64,000 nt of DNA. It comes from Variovorax sp. PAMC28562. Its GTDB lineage: Bacteria; Pseudomonadota; Gammaproteobacteria; Burkholderiales; Burkholderiaceae_C. Location of the stretch: NCBI RefSeq assembly GCF_014303735.1, contig NZ_CP060296.1, positions 2,677,501 through 2,741,500 on the forward strand. The letters are read 5' to 3'. Under the pieces are notes generated by a model, which saw only the letters and a list, made by a program, of their open reading frames with translations, was not told the origin of the DNA and ran no database searches. Every line of letters starts with the position of its first letter. The first letter of the stretch is position 1. Positions 55,489-64,000 of the stretch are shown in pieces. Both the position numbers and the translations under genes were made by a program.

Positions 55489-56306
55489 GCGTTCTCCCGC
55501 TTGTCGACGTGCTGCGCTTCCTGGCGCCGGCCGGCCCGGCGGGACACCGCGTTCTCGGTCGCGCCGGTGATGGCGGCCACCAATTCCTGGTTGGAGGAAT
55601 CGGGATAGAACACGCCGTTGTTGCGGCCGAGCCGCAAGACGACGATCCGGTCCGCGACCGCCCGGACGTCTTCCATGTTGTGACTGATCATGATCACCGC
55701 GTGTCCGCGATCGCGCACCCGCTCGATCAGGTTCAGCACTTCGGCGGTCTGTGCGACGCCCAGCGCCGCGGTGGGTTCGTCCAGCATGATCAACTTGGGG
55801 TCCAGCAACAGGGAGCGTGCGATGGCCACGGTCTGGCGCTGTCCGCCCGACAGCGATGCGACGACATCGCGCACATTCGGAATGCGGGCCGACAACTCGT
55901 TGAGGAGTGTCCAGGCCTTGACCTCCATCGCGACCTCGTCGAGGCACAGGGCATTGAGCTCTCGCCCGAGGTAGATGTTGGCGACGACGTCGAGGTTCTC
56001 GCACAAGGCCAGATCCTGGAACACGGTGGCGATGCCCAGATCGAGCGCCGCGCCGGGGTTGTCGAGCGTGACCTGTTTGCCGCCGAAGTGAATGGTCCCG
56101 GCGCTGGGCTGGTGCACGCCGGCCAACACCTTCACCAGGGTCGATTTGCCGGCGCCGTTGTCGCCGACCAGCGCGACCACTTCACCGGCGTGAACGTCGA
56201 GGTCGATGTCCGTCAGGGCTGACACTGCGCCGAAGCGCTTTGAAACGTTGCGCAGGCTCAAGACCAGTTCGCCTGCAGAACGCCGTGGGGGGGTTGGATC
56301 GGTCAT
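55485..56306 (-). CDS. Sugar ABC transporter ATP-binding protein (single-domain CUT2)
   Basis: ABC ATPase of 273 residues with Walker A GDNGAGKST, signature SLSGGQRQTVAIARSLL, Walker B KLIMLDEPTAAL and switch histidine MISHNMEDV. CUT2 systems such as RbsA have a tandem ATPase; here there is only one ABC domain, as in FrcA-type transporters, so a homodimer is likely. Start at 56306 gives the usual N-terminus; the frame stays open to 56411. It follows the binding protein by 34 bases. Confidence 0.92.
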   Translation of the reverse strand: MTDPTPPRRSAGELVLSLRNVSKRFGAVSALTDIDLDVHAGEVVALVGDNGAGKSTLVKVLAGVHQPSAGTIHFGGKQVTLDNPGAALDLGIATVFQDLALCENLDVVANIYLGRELNALCLDEVAMEVKAWTLLNELSARIPNVRDVVASLSGGQRQTVAIARSLLLDPKLIMLDEPTAALGVAQTAEVLNLIERVRDRGHAVIMISHNMEDVRAVADRIVVLRLGRNNGVFYPDSSNQELVAAITGATENAVSRRAGRRQEAQHVDKRENA

Positions 56307-56340
56307 CGACTCGAAGCCTTCTGGTGGAGCCTGCTGTCCG

Positions 56341-57405
56341 TCAGTTGGAAATGCCGAGCTTCTTGCATCCGTCGGCGTAGCGCCCGGTGCAAAGTTCATT
56401 GGCCGTGGCAATCTTCTTGTCGATGATTTCCGCTTTCAGGTTCTTCGCTGTGACGACCGCGGGTACGAAGAGTTGCGAAGGCGTGTCGTAGAGTTTCATT
56501 TCCGACTTGGGCGTCTCGCCGGCCAGGAAGCCGACGGCGACTCGGGCCGCTGCGGCTGCCACGATCTCGCTTGGCTTGGAGATCGTGTTGAACTGGTCGC
56601 CCGAGATGATCAACTGCAAGGCGGCGATCGTGGCGTCGTTGCCCGTAACCGTCGGCACCGGGTTCACGCCGGCTGCCTTGAAGGCGGCGATGGCGCCCCC
56701 GCCCGTGCCGTCGTTGGCGGCGACCACGCCGATGATCTGCGTGCTGAAGCGGGTGATCTGCCCGCTCACCCACTGCTGTGCCTTGGGCGGCGCCCATTCA
56801 GGCGTGTCGAACTCGGCCAGTGTCTTGTACCCGCTGTCCTGCAGGCCGGCGTGAATGCCTTTCTTGATCAGTCCCGCAGCCGCATCCGTGGGGGAGCCGT
56901 TCACCTGCAACAGCCCACCCTTGTCCATCGGCACCTTGTTGTCCTTGAGTTGCTGCACCAGCGACTGGGCGATGGCCTTGCCGATGCCTTCGTTGTCGAA
57001 AGACACGTAGTAGTCGGCCGGCGTCGTGGGCACCGGACGGTCGTATGCGATGACCTTCACGCCCTTGCTCTGGGCGAGCTTGACGAGCGACGCCGCGGAA
57101 GTCGAATCCACCGGGTCCAGGACGATGACCTTGGCGCCTTGCGAGATCACCGAGTTGAATTGCTGCTGCTGCTGCGCGACATCGCCGTTGGCGTTTTGAT
57201 AGAGCACCTTGCAGTCCGCGCAGAGCTTGCTCATCTCGGCCTTGAAGCCGGGAAAGTCATGCTGTTCGTAGCGCGTCGAAGCCTGGTCGGGCATCAGGAA
57301 AGCGACGGTGCCGGAGGGTGCGGCAAACGCTGCCGTTCCGGTCGTGAGACCGATTGCCATTGCGAGCGCGGTTGCGCCGAACGAAGGGCTGGAAAGTTTC
57401 TTCAT
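56341..57405 (-). CDS. Periplasmic sugar-binding protein of the pentitol ABC transporter
   Basis: Substrate-binding protein of 354 residues (Peripla_BP_4/RbsB-XylF type) with a signal peptide ending near TAAFA. Conserved stretches are KVIVLDPVDSTSAASLVKLA and VVAANDGTGGGAIAAFKAAG. It has two cysteine pairs, one near KLCADCKV and one at ELCTGRYADGCKK. AAGAGA lies about ten bases before the ATG. The upstream gap to the AraC gene (150 bases) contains a TC repeat of 47 bases, 58 bases from the start codon. It is first in the transporter operon. Confidence 0.92.
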   Translation of the reverse strand: MKKLSSPSFGATALAMAIGLTTGTAAFAAPSGTVAFLMPDQASTRYEQHDFPGFKAEMSKLCADCKVLYQNANGDVAQQQQQFNSVISQGAKVIVLDPVDSTSAASLVKLAQSKGVKVIAYDRPVPTTPADYYVSFDNEGIGKAIAQSLVQQLKDNKVPMDKGGLLQVNGSPTDAAAGLIKKGIHAGLQDSGYKTLAEFDTPEWAPPKAQQWVSGQITRFSTQIIGVVAANDGTGGGAIAAFKAAGVNPVPTVTGNDATIAALQLIISGDQFNTISKPSEIVAAAAARVAVGFLAGETPKSEMKLYDTPSQLFVPAVVTAKNLKAEIIDKKIATANELCTGRYADGCKKLGISN

Positions 57406-57459
57406 GGGGTTGTCTCTTTTCTTTGAATGGCCGGCGCAAGGGGTTGCCGGCATGGGTTG

Positions 57460-57514
<55 letters not shown>

Positions 57515-57555
57515 GTTTCGCAAGCACCTGGGTGCCTCGATGTGAAACTCCTTTC

Positions 57556-58440
57556 TCAAGCCGCTTCGGCAATGCCGGCGTTCTCGGCCAGCAAGGCTCG
57601 AAAGCGCGATGGCGGAATGCCCTTTTGCCGAAGAAACTGCCGGTTGAAATTGGAAATGTTCTTGAAGCCCGAGGCGAAGCAGATGTCGGTGATCGTCATG
57701 TCGTCATCGCTCATCAGAAGCTGCGTCGAGAGGTTGATGCGAAGCCGATTGACGTATTGACCGAGTGCCATGCCGGTGTGCCGGCGAAAGCTGCGCGAGA
57801 AGGCGCTGGTGCTGAGTCGCGAGATCACGGCCAGTTCGGGTTCCCCGAAAGATTCGGTCAGGTGAGCGCGGATGTAGTCGAGCGCCGCGTTGATCCCGTT
57901 CGCCATGAAGCCATGCGGGTCCGGGTGGTAGTCGCTGCTGGTCATTGGGCGGCTGCCCGTGTCCCGGCTGAGCGCGCCAAGGATCGAGGCGAAGAGTTCG
58001 ATGCGCCGGATGTCGGTCGCACCGATCAACTCCTGAATCTTCGGGCCGACCATGGCGGCAGTGGCTGGCGTGAAAAGAACGCCGCGCCGGCTCATTTCCA
58101 ACACCGGAAGAAACGAGCAAAGCTCAGGCAGGATTTCGGACGCATCCCGGATGAACTGCTCGTTGAACTGCAGGACGCGGCCGCGCAGCGGCACCGACGT
58201 GCCGGCGGCGAGATCGCTGACCCAGTTGTGAGGAAGGTTGGGACCGGTCAGCACCAGATGGCCCGGCGCGAAATCGCCGATGTAGTCGCCGACGAAACAG
58301 CGGCCAGTGGTCTCCACCACGTGATGGAGTTCGCACTCCGGGTGGAAGTGCCAGCGCACGGTCCTGAACGGATAGCCGTGCTCCCATGCCTTGAAGGAGT
58401 GGGCGCGTCCTATCTGAACGACCTCGAGGTCTGGTTTCAT
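57556..58440 (-). CDS. AraC family transcriptional regulator
   Basis: Regulator of 294 residues with an N-terminal cupin-like sensor (HFHPECELHHVVETTGRCFVGD) and a C-terminal double helix-turn-helix (STSAFSRSFRRHTGMALGQYV and TDICFASGFKNISNFNRQFLR). It would activate the sugar transporter and ribitol genes in response to a pentitol. It precedes them on the same strand, separated by the TC repeat. Start at 58440 is chosen for the typical beginning; the open frame reaches 58518. Confidence 0.93.
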   Translation of the reverse strand: MKPDLEVVQIGRAHSFKAWEHGYPFRTVRWHFHPECELHHVVETTGRCFVGDYIGDFAPGHLVLTGPNLPHNWVSDLAAGTSVPLRGRVLQFNEQFIRDASEILPELCSFLPVLEMSRRGVLFTPATAAMVGPKIQELIGATDIRRIELFASILGALSRDTGSRPMTSSDYHPDPHGFMANGINAALDYIRAHLTESFGEPELAVISRLSTSAFSRSFRRHTGMALGQYVNRLRINLSTQLLMSDDDMTITDICFASGFKNISNFNRQFLRQKGIPPSRFRALLAENAGIAEAA

Positions 58441-58831
58441 CGACTGTCTCCGTTGACGGTCGCCGACTGCTTCAGGTCGGCGCCGTTTGTCTCTGCGGCT
58501 CGGTGTCAGGCACCTCACTCGACGCGAATGGTAAGAGCGCGATCGGGTTGCCTGCTACTACGTTTCAGGACGTCAACTTATACGTTTTTGTCGTTTGCGA
58601 TCGTGTTGGACGACGGGATTGCACGGAGACTTTGGCCGCCTTCAGAATTCCATGAACGGCCAAAGATGAACCTGTCTTTAGCCTGACTAGTCAATGTTTT
58701 TGTTGTTGCTTGTCTCGTCGTGTTCACAACGCCGACGCTAACAACAAATAAGAACGATTCGCAGTCAAAATTCGGGCGCTGACCGGTGCATCTTCGCGAC
58801 CGCGCAGCCGCCCGATCGAAAACAAGAAACC
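58441..58831. other. Divergent intergenic region between the AraC gene and the siderophore receptor
   Basis: 391 bases without a supported gene. The centre is AT-richer than the surroundings (58560-58770). It must contain the promoter of the TonB receptor and of the AraC gene. A Fur box is expected because the receptor is iron-type, but I found no convincing match (best is a weak run near 58746-58762). Confidence 0.35.
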
Positions 58832-61120
58832 ATGACCCGACTCGACACCCTGCCAAGCCACCGAAAGCCCATCGCTCTGGCGCTCCTCACCCTTGTTTCT
58901 GTCTCCAGCGGTTGGGCCCAGCAAGCAGCGCAGCCGGCCTTGAGTCCTGCGTCCGCGGCGCCCGCCGCACCGACGTCGGCGCCGCCGACGCTGCGCGAGA
59001 TCAAGGTCGAAGGCATGGCCGACAAGGCCAGCTTCGGACCGAACGCGGCGTCGATCAGCCGGCTGCCGGCCGAGCTGCGCGACATTCCGCAGTCGATCAC
59101 CGTCATCAACCAGGCGCTGATGCAGTCACAGGGCGCGACATCGCTGGCGAGCGCATTGCGCAACGTGCCGGGGTTGACGATCGGCGGCGCCGAGGGTGGC
59201 CAGATCGGCACCAACATCAACCTGAACGGCTTCTCGGCACGCACCGACATCTACCTCGACGGCGCGCGTGATCGAGCCCAGTACTACCGCGACATCTTCG
59301 CGCTCGATTCGGTGGAAGTTCTGATGGGGCCATCGTCGATGCTGTTCGGGCGTGGCAGCACCGGCGGCGTCATCAATCAGGTGAGTAAACGGCCGACGCT
59401 GACGCCATCCGCCGAAGCATCGGTGTCGGCCAGCACCACCGGGCTGGTGCGCACCACCGTCGACCTCAACCAGCCGATGTCGGATACATCGGCCTTTCAC
59501 CTCTCCGCGATGGGCCAGGACGGCAATGCCACCACGCGCGACCAGACCCGCCTGCAAGACGTCGGCATCGCGCCGATGCTCAAGTTGGGCATCGGGACGC
59601 CGACGCAAGTCACTTTGTCGGCCCTGGTTCAACACAACCGCGACATGCCGGACTACGGCGTGCTCGGCCTCAACGGCCGGCCGGCCAAGGTCGATCGCAA
59701 CACCGCGTATGGCGACAGCGACGACCGTACGATTTCCGACATCCGGGCGTTCGGCGCGCTGGTCACGCACAAGATCACGCCGACAACGACGATCCGCAAC
59801 CAGACGCAGTTGAACGACGTGACGACCGATGCGCGTGAAACATCGCCGCAGAACATCGGCCGGCGCGCCGCGAACGGCTCGTTCATCGCATCGTCGACCG
59901 GCACCACCGCCGCGCCGGCAGCGGTGTCCAGCACGCTGCCGATCGAGCAGCTGTGGGTGCGCCAGCAAAGCCACGACCGCGTCATCAACGACAAGTCGCT
60001 CTTCAATTTGACGGAACTGAGCACCAAGTTCGACACGGGATCGATCAAGCACACGCTGCTGACAGGTTTCGAACTGGGTCGGGACACCTACCGCAACCAG
60101 GCGTACTACCGCAACGGCACCTGTGGTGGCGTCGCACTGAACCCGGCGGGCACCACCAGCGGCTATGTGTCCTGCACGCCGCTGGCTTTCCCCATCGAAA
60201 CCGATTCGCCACTCAACGCGCCGAGCCGTCCGGGCAATCTGGCGACCGCCACAGCCACGACGGTGGCTGCCTATGTCAACGACACGATCGAGCTGAGCCC
60301 GCAATGGAAGCTGGTCGCGGGTGTGCGCCACGACCGCTACAAGGCCGATGTCGCGAACACCGTCACCAGCGCCACGACGCTTGGCTACGAGCAGCAGACG
60401 GTCAATTTCAACAGCGTGCGTGCGGGCGCCATCTGGCAGCCGACCCCGGAGCAGTCGTACTACGCGTCCTACAGCACGTCGTTCAATCCATCGCTCGAGC
60501 AACTGGTCGCGACCACGGGCGGCACACAGCCACTGCCACCGCAGAAAAACAAGTCGTACGAGGTTGGCGGCAAGTGGGACACGATGAACGGCAATCTGTC
60601 TTTCAGCGCCGCCGCGTTCCAGATCACGCAGACCAATGCGCGCGCGCAAAACAACGACGGCACGTACACGGCCACGGGCACAGTGCGCGTCAACGGTGCT
60701 CGAGCGGGCGTCGCCGGTCGCATCACCGATCAGCTCCAGCTGTTCGGCGCCTACACGCACCTCGATGCCACCATCATCGAGGGCATCGCACCCGGCACGC
60801 TCGGCAAGACGCCTGCCAACACGCCGAAGGATTCGGCCAGTTTCTGGGCGACGTACGCCATCACGCCTGAGTGGGAAGTGGGCGGCGGCGCCACCTACAA
60901 CGCGCACCGGTTCGCGAACAACACCAATCTCGTGCGGGTGCCGGGCTACGTGCGCTTCGACGCGCTGCTGGCTTACCATCAGCCCAAGTACGACATTCGC
61001 CTGAACCTGTTCAACCTGTCGAACAAGTACTACTACGATGCCTTGATTCCGTCCGATGCAGGGCGCTCCGTGCCGGGTTCGGGTCGATCGGCCACGGTGT
61101 CGCTCAACTACCGTTTTTGA
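58832..61120 (+). CDS. TonB-dependent siderophore receptor (catecholate/Fiu-like)
   Basis: Outer-membrane receptor of 762 residues. A signal peptide (ends VSSGWAQQ) is followed by an Ala/Pro linker, a TonB box region (LREIKVEGM), the plug (RDIPQSITVINQALMQSQG, then NLNGFSARTDIYLDGARDRAQYYRDIFALDSVEVLMGPSSMLFGR in overlapping parts) and a barrel ending ATVSLNYRF. The pattern is that of FhuE/Fiu-type ferric-siderophore receptors. The gene is followed after 19 bases by piuC, a known partner of such receptors, and iron control by Fur is expected. Confidence 0.92.
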   Translation: MTRLDTLPSHRKPIALALLTLVSVSSGWAQQAAQPALSPASAAPAAPTSAPPTLREIKVEGMADKASFGPNAASISRLPAELRDIPQSITVINQALMQSQGATSLASALRNVPGLTIGGAEGGQIGTNINLNGFSARTDIYLDGARDRAQYYRDIFALDSVEVLMGPSSMLFGRGSTGGVINQVSKRPTLTPSAEASVSASTTGLVRTTVDLNQPMSDTSAFHLSAMGQDGNATTRDQTRLQDVGIAPMLKLGIGTPTQVTLSALVQHNRDMPDYGVLGLNGRPAKVDRNTAYGDSDDRTISDIRAFGALVTHKITPTTTIRNQTQLNDVTTDARETSPQNIGRRAANGSFIASSTGTTAAPAAVSSTLPIEQLWVRQQSHDRVINDKSLFNLTELSTKFDTGSIKHTLLTGFELGRDTYRNQAYYRNGTCGGVALNPAGTTSGYVSCTPLAFPIETDSPLNAPSRPGNLATATATTVAAYVNDTIELSPQWKLVAGVRHDRYKADVANTVTSATTLGYEQQTVNFNSVRAGAIWQPTPEQSYYASYSTSFNPSLEQLVATTGGTQPLPPQKNKSYEVGGKWDTMNGNLSFSAAAFQITQTNARAQNNDGTYTATGTVRVNGARAGVAGRITDQLQLFGAYTHLDATIIEGIAPGTLGKTPANTPKDSASFWATYAITPEWEVGGGATYNAHRFANNTNLVRVPGYVRFDALLAYHQPKYDIRLNLFNLSNKYYYDALIPSDAGRSVPGSGRSATVSLNYRF

Positions 61121-61139
61121 CAGCGCCAAAACTGCCCTC

Positions 61140-61826
61140 ATGCTGGTCTGCATTCCGAAAGTTCTCGATGCCGATGCGCTGGCCGCGGTGCGCACTCGGC
61201 TCGACGCAGCGGGCGATGCCTGGGTCGACGGTCGCGCCACGGCCGGCCACCAGGGTGCGCCGGTCAAGTTCAATCAGCAGATCGACGAGCGTGCCGAAGT
61301 GGCGCATGCGTGCCAGGACATCGTGGCCGCCGCGCTAGAGCGCAACCCGACCTTCATCAGCGCGGCGTTGCCCAACCTGCTGTACCCGCCGATGTTCAAC
61401 CGCTACAGCGAGGGCATGACCTTTGGCCTGCACGTCGATGGTGGCGTGCGCATTCATCCGCATACCGGCCGCAAGCTGCGCACCGATCTTTCTGCGACGT
61501 TGTTCCTTTCCGACCCGGAAAGTTACGACGGCGGGGAACTGCAGATGGAAGACACACACGGCATGCAGAGCGTCAAGCTGGCCGCTGGCGATCTCGTCGT
61601 CTATCCGGCGACCAGCGTGCATCAGGTCACGCCGATCACACGGGGCGTGCGGGTCGCCTGCTTCTTCTGGGTGCAAAGCCTGGTGCGCGATGCCGGTGAT
61701 CGCGCGTTGCTGTTCGACATGGACACCGCGATCCAGCGGCTCAACCAGAGCGGCGCCGACGAGCGGGCGCGCCGTACCTTGATTGGCACCTACCACAACC
61801 TGTTGCGCAAGTGGAGCGACACCTGA
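61140..61826 (+). CDS. piuC: Fe2+-dependent dioxygenase, PKHD-type hydroxylase
   Basis: Two-oxoglutarate/iron dioxygenase of 228 residues. Iron ligands H98, D100 (HVDGGVRIH) and H161 (SVHQVTP) and the oxoglutarate arginine in TPITRGVR are present. In other bacteria PiuC is made with the siderophore receptor PiuA under iron limitation; its substrate is not settled. ATG at 61140 is 19 bases after the receptor stop. Cotranscription with the receptor is likely. Confidence 0.94.
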   Translation: MLVCIPKVLDADALAAVRTRLDAAGDAWVDGRATAGHQGAPVKFNQQIDERAEVAHACQDIVAAALERNPTFISAALPNLLYPPMFNRYSEGMTFGLHVDGGVRIHPHTGRKLRTDLSATLFLSDPESYDGGELQMEDTHGMQSVKLAAGDLVVYPATSVHQVTPITRGVRVACFFWVQSLVRDAGDRALLFDMDTAIQRLNQSGADERARRTLIGTYHNLLRKWSDT

Positions 61827-61904
61827 CGGTTGTCCCAGTGCCTTCGCTCTACAGAATTTTGCGCGACGTAAAGCACCGCGGCGTGCTCGAGCACCTACAC
61901 TAAC

Positions 61905-62075
61905 CTTCCCATTGGGGAGTAGCCGGCTTCCGTTTCACGGAAGCGCCTGCGTCAACATACTCGGCGTGCACCCTGCACGCTGTGGCGCAGGCAGCCTTTG
62001 CAGGTTGGCGAGACCATTGGCGTGTCAGCACGATGCGAGTCGGGCAGTGATGACACGCCTCTGTTCTTGCCCGAC
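61905..62075 (+). promoter_or_regulatory. yybP-ykoY manganese riboswitch upstream of mntP
   Basis: The aptamer core is recognisable: GGGGAGTAGCC (61914-61924), CAACATACTCGGC (61953-61965) and GGCGAGACCA (62007-62016), with a long GC-rich arm in between. After it comes a stem pair GGCGTGTCA (62019-62027) with TGACACGCC (62051-62059). A second pair TCGGGCA (62040-62046) with TGCCCGA (62068-62074) cannot coexist with the first, which suggests the switch. The mntP start is at 62102, so control is likely at translation initiation or by readthrough; no T-run terminator is visible. Confidence 0.93.
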
Positions 62076-62101
62076 CGAGCCAATAAAAAGTATTTCCCAC
62101 C

Positions 62102-62671
62102 ATGAATTTCGCCGCAATAGCGTTGCTCGCGCTGGCCATGTCGACCGACGCGTTTGCCGCCGCCGTCGGCAAAGGAACGGCCCTACAGAACCCGCGCTGG
62201 TCCGAGGCGCTGCGCACCGGGCTCATCTTCGGCGTCATCGAAGCGATCACCCCGATGATCGGCTGGGTGCTGGGCCATGCAGCCGCCGACTACGTCAATG
62301 CCTGGGATCACTGGATCGCTTTCACATTGCTCGGCGTTCTAGGCGTCCGCATGATCTACGCGGGCCTGAAGACGCCTGCCGAAGAAGAGGATGAGAAGCC
62401 GACGCGCCACTCCTTCTGGGTGTTGGCGACCACCGGCTTTGCGACCAGCATCGATGCCATGGCGGTCGGCGTCGGGCTGGCTTTCCTCAACGTCAACATC
62501 TTTCCCATTGCCGCCGCGATCGGCTTCGCGACCTTCATCATGGTGACGATCGGCGTGATGGTCGGCCGTGTGCTCGGAAAAATCGCGGGCGGCTGGGCCG
62601 AGGCCCTGGGTGGCGTGGTGCTGATCGGCATCGGCTCGACCATCCTGTATCAGCATCTGCACGCGGTCTGA
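62102..62671 (+). CDS. mntP: Manganese efflux pump MntP
   Basis: Inner-membrane exporter of 189 residues with six helices in two repeats, each with an aspartate in a helix: [16 protein letters not shown] and [17 protein letters not shown]. It removes excess Mn2+. The riboswitch upstream turns it on when Mn2+ is high. There is no strong ribosome-binding site visible, in line with translational control by the riboswitch. It is convergent with the DUF1439 gene (stops six bases apart). Confidence 0.96.
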   Translation: MNFAAIALLALAMSTDAFAAAVGKGTALQNPRWSEALRTGLIFGVIEAITPMIGWVLGHAAADYVNAWDHWIAFTLLGVLGVRMIYAGLKTPAEEEDEKPTRHSFWVLATTGFATSIDAMAVGVGLAFLNVNIFPIAAAIGFATFIMVTIGVMVGRVLGKIAGGWAEALGGVVLIGIGSTILYQHLHAV

Positions 62672-62677
62672 GCGGGC

Positions 62678-63283
62678 CTAACGCAACTGCACCTTGATCC
62701 CGTCGTCGACCACCGTGATGTCGCCGATCTCGTAGGTCTTGCGGCCGACGGTGAGTTCCTCTGCGGTGAAGCTGCGCAGCACCTGGTCACGCAACAACTC
62801 CTGCGCAACGATGGCGCCGATCTGCTGCACGCGCTCTGCATCTCTGCCGCCCACCCCTTGTAGTTCGAGGCGTTCGGCTTTCGGCTGGTCGAGGCGCAGC
62901 GAACGCGTAGCCACGTCGTACTTGAGCGCGCTGCTCACGGAGACGATGCCCTCCATCGGGGATGGCCGCATCAGCGGGCTGGCGATCGACAACACCGCCG
63001 TAACGGTCGCCCTGTTGCCGCGTGCGTCGAGGCTCAACTGCGGCTCACGCAAGCCGACGGTGAACAGCTCCGCATAGCGTTGCGCCACTGGAAAATGCCT
63101 GACGATCTGCGCCTGCAGTTCGACGCGGCTGGCGGTGTATTCGTTCGTGAAGAAGTTGAAGCCTGCGAAGGCAGGGGCACTGGCCGGCAGCACCGCAGCC
63201 AGGAGCGTCGCACCGACCAGGCGGCGGCGGGAAATCTGATCGGAAAACCGAGGGGACGGCCGTTGGGAAAGCATCAGGTTCAT
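62678..63283 (-). CDS. DUF1439 domain protein, exported
   Basis: A 201-residue protein with a signal region carrying three arginines (SRRRLVGATLLAAVLPASAPAFA), so Sec or Tat export is possible. The mature domain resembles DUF1439/YceB (EYTASRVELQAQIVRHFPVAQRYAELF, then LTVGRKTYEIGDITVVDDGIKV), a lipid-binding-like fold of unknown role. There is no lipobox. The alternative ATG is nine bases later. It starts 21 bases from the end of the upstream ICL/PEPM-type gene, so they may be cotranscribed. Confidence 0.85.
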   Translation of the reverse strand: MNLMLSQRPSPRFSDQISRRRLVGATLLAAVLPASAPAFAGFNFFTNEYTASRVELQAQIVRHFPVAQRYAELFTVGLREPQLSLDARGNRATVTAVLSIASPLMRPSPMEGIVSVSSALKYDVATRSLRLDQPKAERLELQGVGGRDAERVQQIGAIVAQELLRDQVLRSFTAEELTVGRKTYEIGDITVVDDGIKVQLR

Positions 63284-63304
63284 GAAGGGTTGCGTTGATT
63301 GGCG

Positions 63305-64000
63305 TTATGCACGGCCCGCGCGGTCCGCGCGAAAAAAATTGTCGAGTTCGTTGCCCGAAGCGGCCTGGGCGAAGCCGTCGAAGCTGCCTTGTTCGGCTAT
63401 CAGTTTGGCAGCGTTCGAGAAAGCGCCCCAGGCCGCTCGTGCCAGCGCGCCACCCACGCTGACGCGTCGCACACCCAGCTCCGCCACTTCGGCCATCGTG
63501 AGATCGCTTGTCGAGCCGATCAGCAGATTGACCGGCTTGGGCGCCACGCCAGCGACCACGGCCGCGATCTGCTCGCGGGTCTTGATGCCGGGCGCATAGA
63601 GGCAATCGGCGCCGGCTGCGGCGTAGGCTCGAAGGCGATGAATCGTTTCGTCGAGGTCGGGTCGGCCGACCAGAAAACATTCGGCCCGGCCGACCAGCAG
63701 GCAGTCGCCGCCTGCCTTGTCGATGGCGCCGCGTGCGGCACGCATCCGCGCCACCGCGGTGTCGATGTCGTGCAGCGGGCTGGCGGCGCTGCCGGTGGAA
63801 TCTTCGATCGACACGCCGGCGATGCCGGTCTCTATCGCGAGCCGAACGCTCTCTGCCACGCCGGCAGCATCGGGCGCGAAGCCGCTTTCGAAATCGGCAT
63901 TCACCGGCAGGTCGCAAGCCTCGACGATCTCGTGCAAATGCGCCAGCACCGCGTCGCGCGAGGCCGCGCCATCAGGCTCACCACGCGACCATGCAAAACC
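63305..64000 (-). CDS. Isocitrate lyase/PEP mutase family protein (5' truncated by window edge)
   Basis: TIM-barrel enzyme of the ICL/PEPM superfamily, whose members cleave or rearrange C-C or C-P bonds in carboxylates. Visible motifs are DFESGFAPDAAGVAESV, GVSIEDSTGSAASPLHD (metal-binding ED) and LVGRAECFLVGRPDLDE. The KKCGH-type loop of true isocitrate lyases was not seen. The frame is open to base 64000, so the N-terminus is missing; the residues there (AWSRGEPDGAASRDAV) look like the family's alpha-1/beta-2 region. Substrate unknown. Confidence 0.88.
   Translation of the reverse strand, partial: GFAWSRGEPDGAASRDAVLAHLHEIVEACDLPVNADFESGFAPDAAGVAESVRLAIETGIAGVSIEDSTGSAASPLHDIDTAVARMRAARGAIDKAGGDCLLVGRAECFLVGRPDLDETIHRLRAYAAAGADCLYAPGIKTREQIAAVVAGVAPKPVNLLIGSTSDLTMAEVAELGVRRVSVGGALARAAWGAFSNAAKLIAEQGSFDGFAQAASGNELDNFFRADRAGRA

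Noticed and set aside
58740..58790. Possible Fur box upstream of the siderophore receptor
   Set aside because: The best stretch matches the consensus poorly, so I do not call it, although iron control is expected from the gene.

Overview
The window is 64 kb of GC-rich bacterial chromosome with dense, short-spaced genes and strong third-position GC. Several features point to a betaproteobacterium of the Burkholderiales, most likely Comamonadaceae close to Variovorax: a Bug-type tricarboxylate-binding protein, H-NS-like proteins with the GPRPxWL motif, a pcm-rhodanese-tolC gene order, Entner-Doudoroff genes, and a GC-rich manganese riboswitch before mntP. This placement is inferred from gene content and style, not from a search. 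I see no insertion sequence, phage, plasmid origin, CRISPR array or rRNA. The only patch that looks eroded lies beside a tRNA-Lys gene (about 2.15-2.65 kb).

Layout. 0-1.4 kb: end of a branched-chain amino-acid type ABC operon (livG, livF). 1.6-4.5 kb: double-domain H-NS protein, gene remnant, tRNA-Lys, an SDR lacking the usual serine, and an orphan T6SS lipoprotein TssJ. 4.6-6.7 kb: two multiheme c-type cytochromes. 6.8-10.5 kb: DUF1345 protein and an alkylation-repair operon (Ada-AlkA fusion, Ogt, EamA exporter). 10.6-13.4 kb: phosphohexomutase and waaA (LPS precursors and Kdo transfer). 13.4-21.0 kb: a six-gene unit TetR, adaptor, RND pump, Pcm, rhodanese, TolC, which encodes a whole tripartite pump with two stress genes inside it. 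21.1-25.8 kb: msrA, a metal-type TonB receptor with its small partner, and an MFS exporter. 25.9-31.6 kb: sugar-acid dehydratase with an AEC permease, pdxH, MobA-like protein, sodC and chaC.

31.7-36.0 kb: OmpA-like protein, then edd, eda and a HAD-II hydrolase overlapping head to tail, and gloA. 36.1-40.4 kb: a thioesterase and a MarR regulator diverging from a clear tandem operator, then MFS and MATE transporters and a small secreted basic protein. 40.5-43.9 kb: dgoK, dgoA and a class II aldolase, divergent from a Bug solute receptor, forming a sugar-acid (2-keto-3-deoxygalactonate) module. 44-49.2 kb: DEAD-box helicase with a Gly-rich tail, ettA, and a lipoprotein PQQ sugar dehydrogenase. 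49.3-58.4 kb: a ribitol-type catabolic operon (AraC regulator, three ABC transporter genes, ribitol dehydrogenase, ribulokinase) followed by a P1 peptidase and a TAXI protein. A 47-bp TC/GA microsatellite sits between the regulator and the transporter genes. 58.8-64 kb: catecholate-type TonB receptor with PiuC, the yybP-ykoY riboswitch and mntP, a DUF1439 protein, and a truncated ICL/PEP-mutase family gene.

Most of the window is ordinary core and accessory metabolism. The best candidates for something new are the microsatellite that may phase-vary the ribitol operon, the RND operon that carries Pcm and a rhodanese, the tandem MarR operator, the serine-less SDR and the catalytic-subunit-less cytochrome pair. 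I did not find evidence for a wholly new defence or mobile system.
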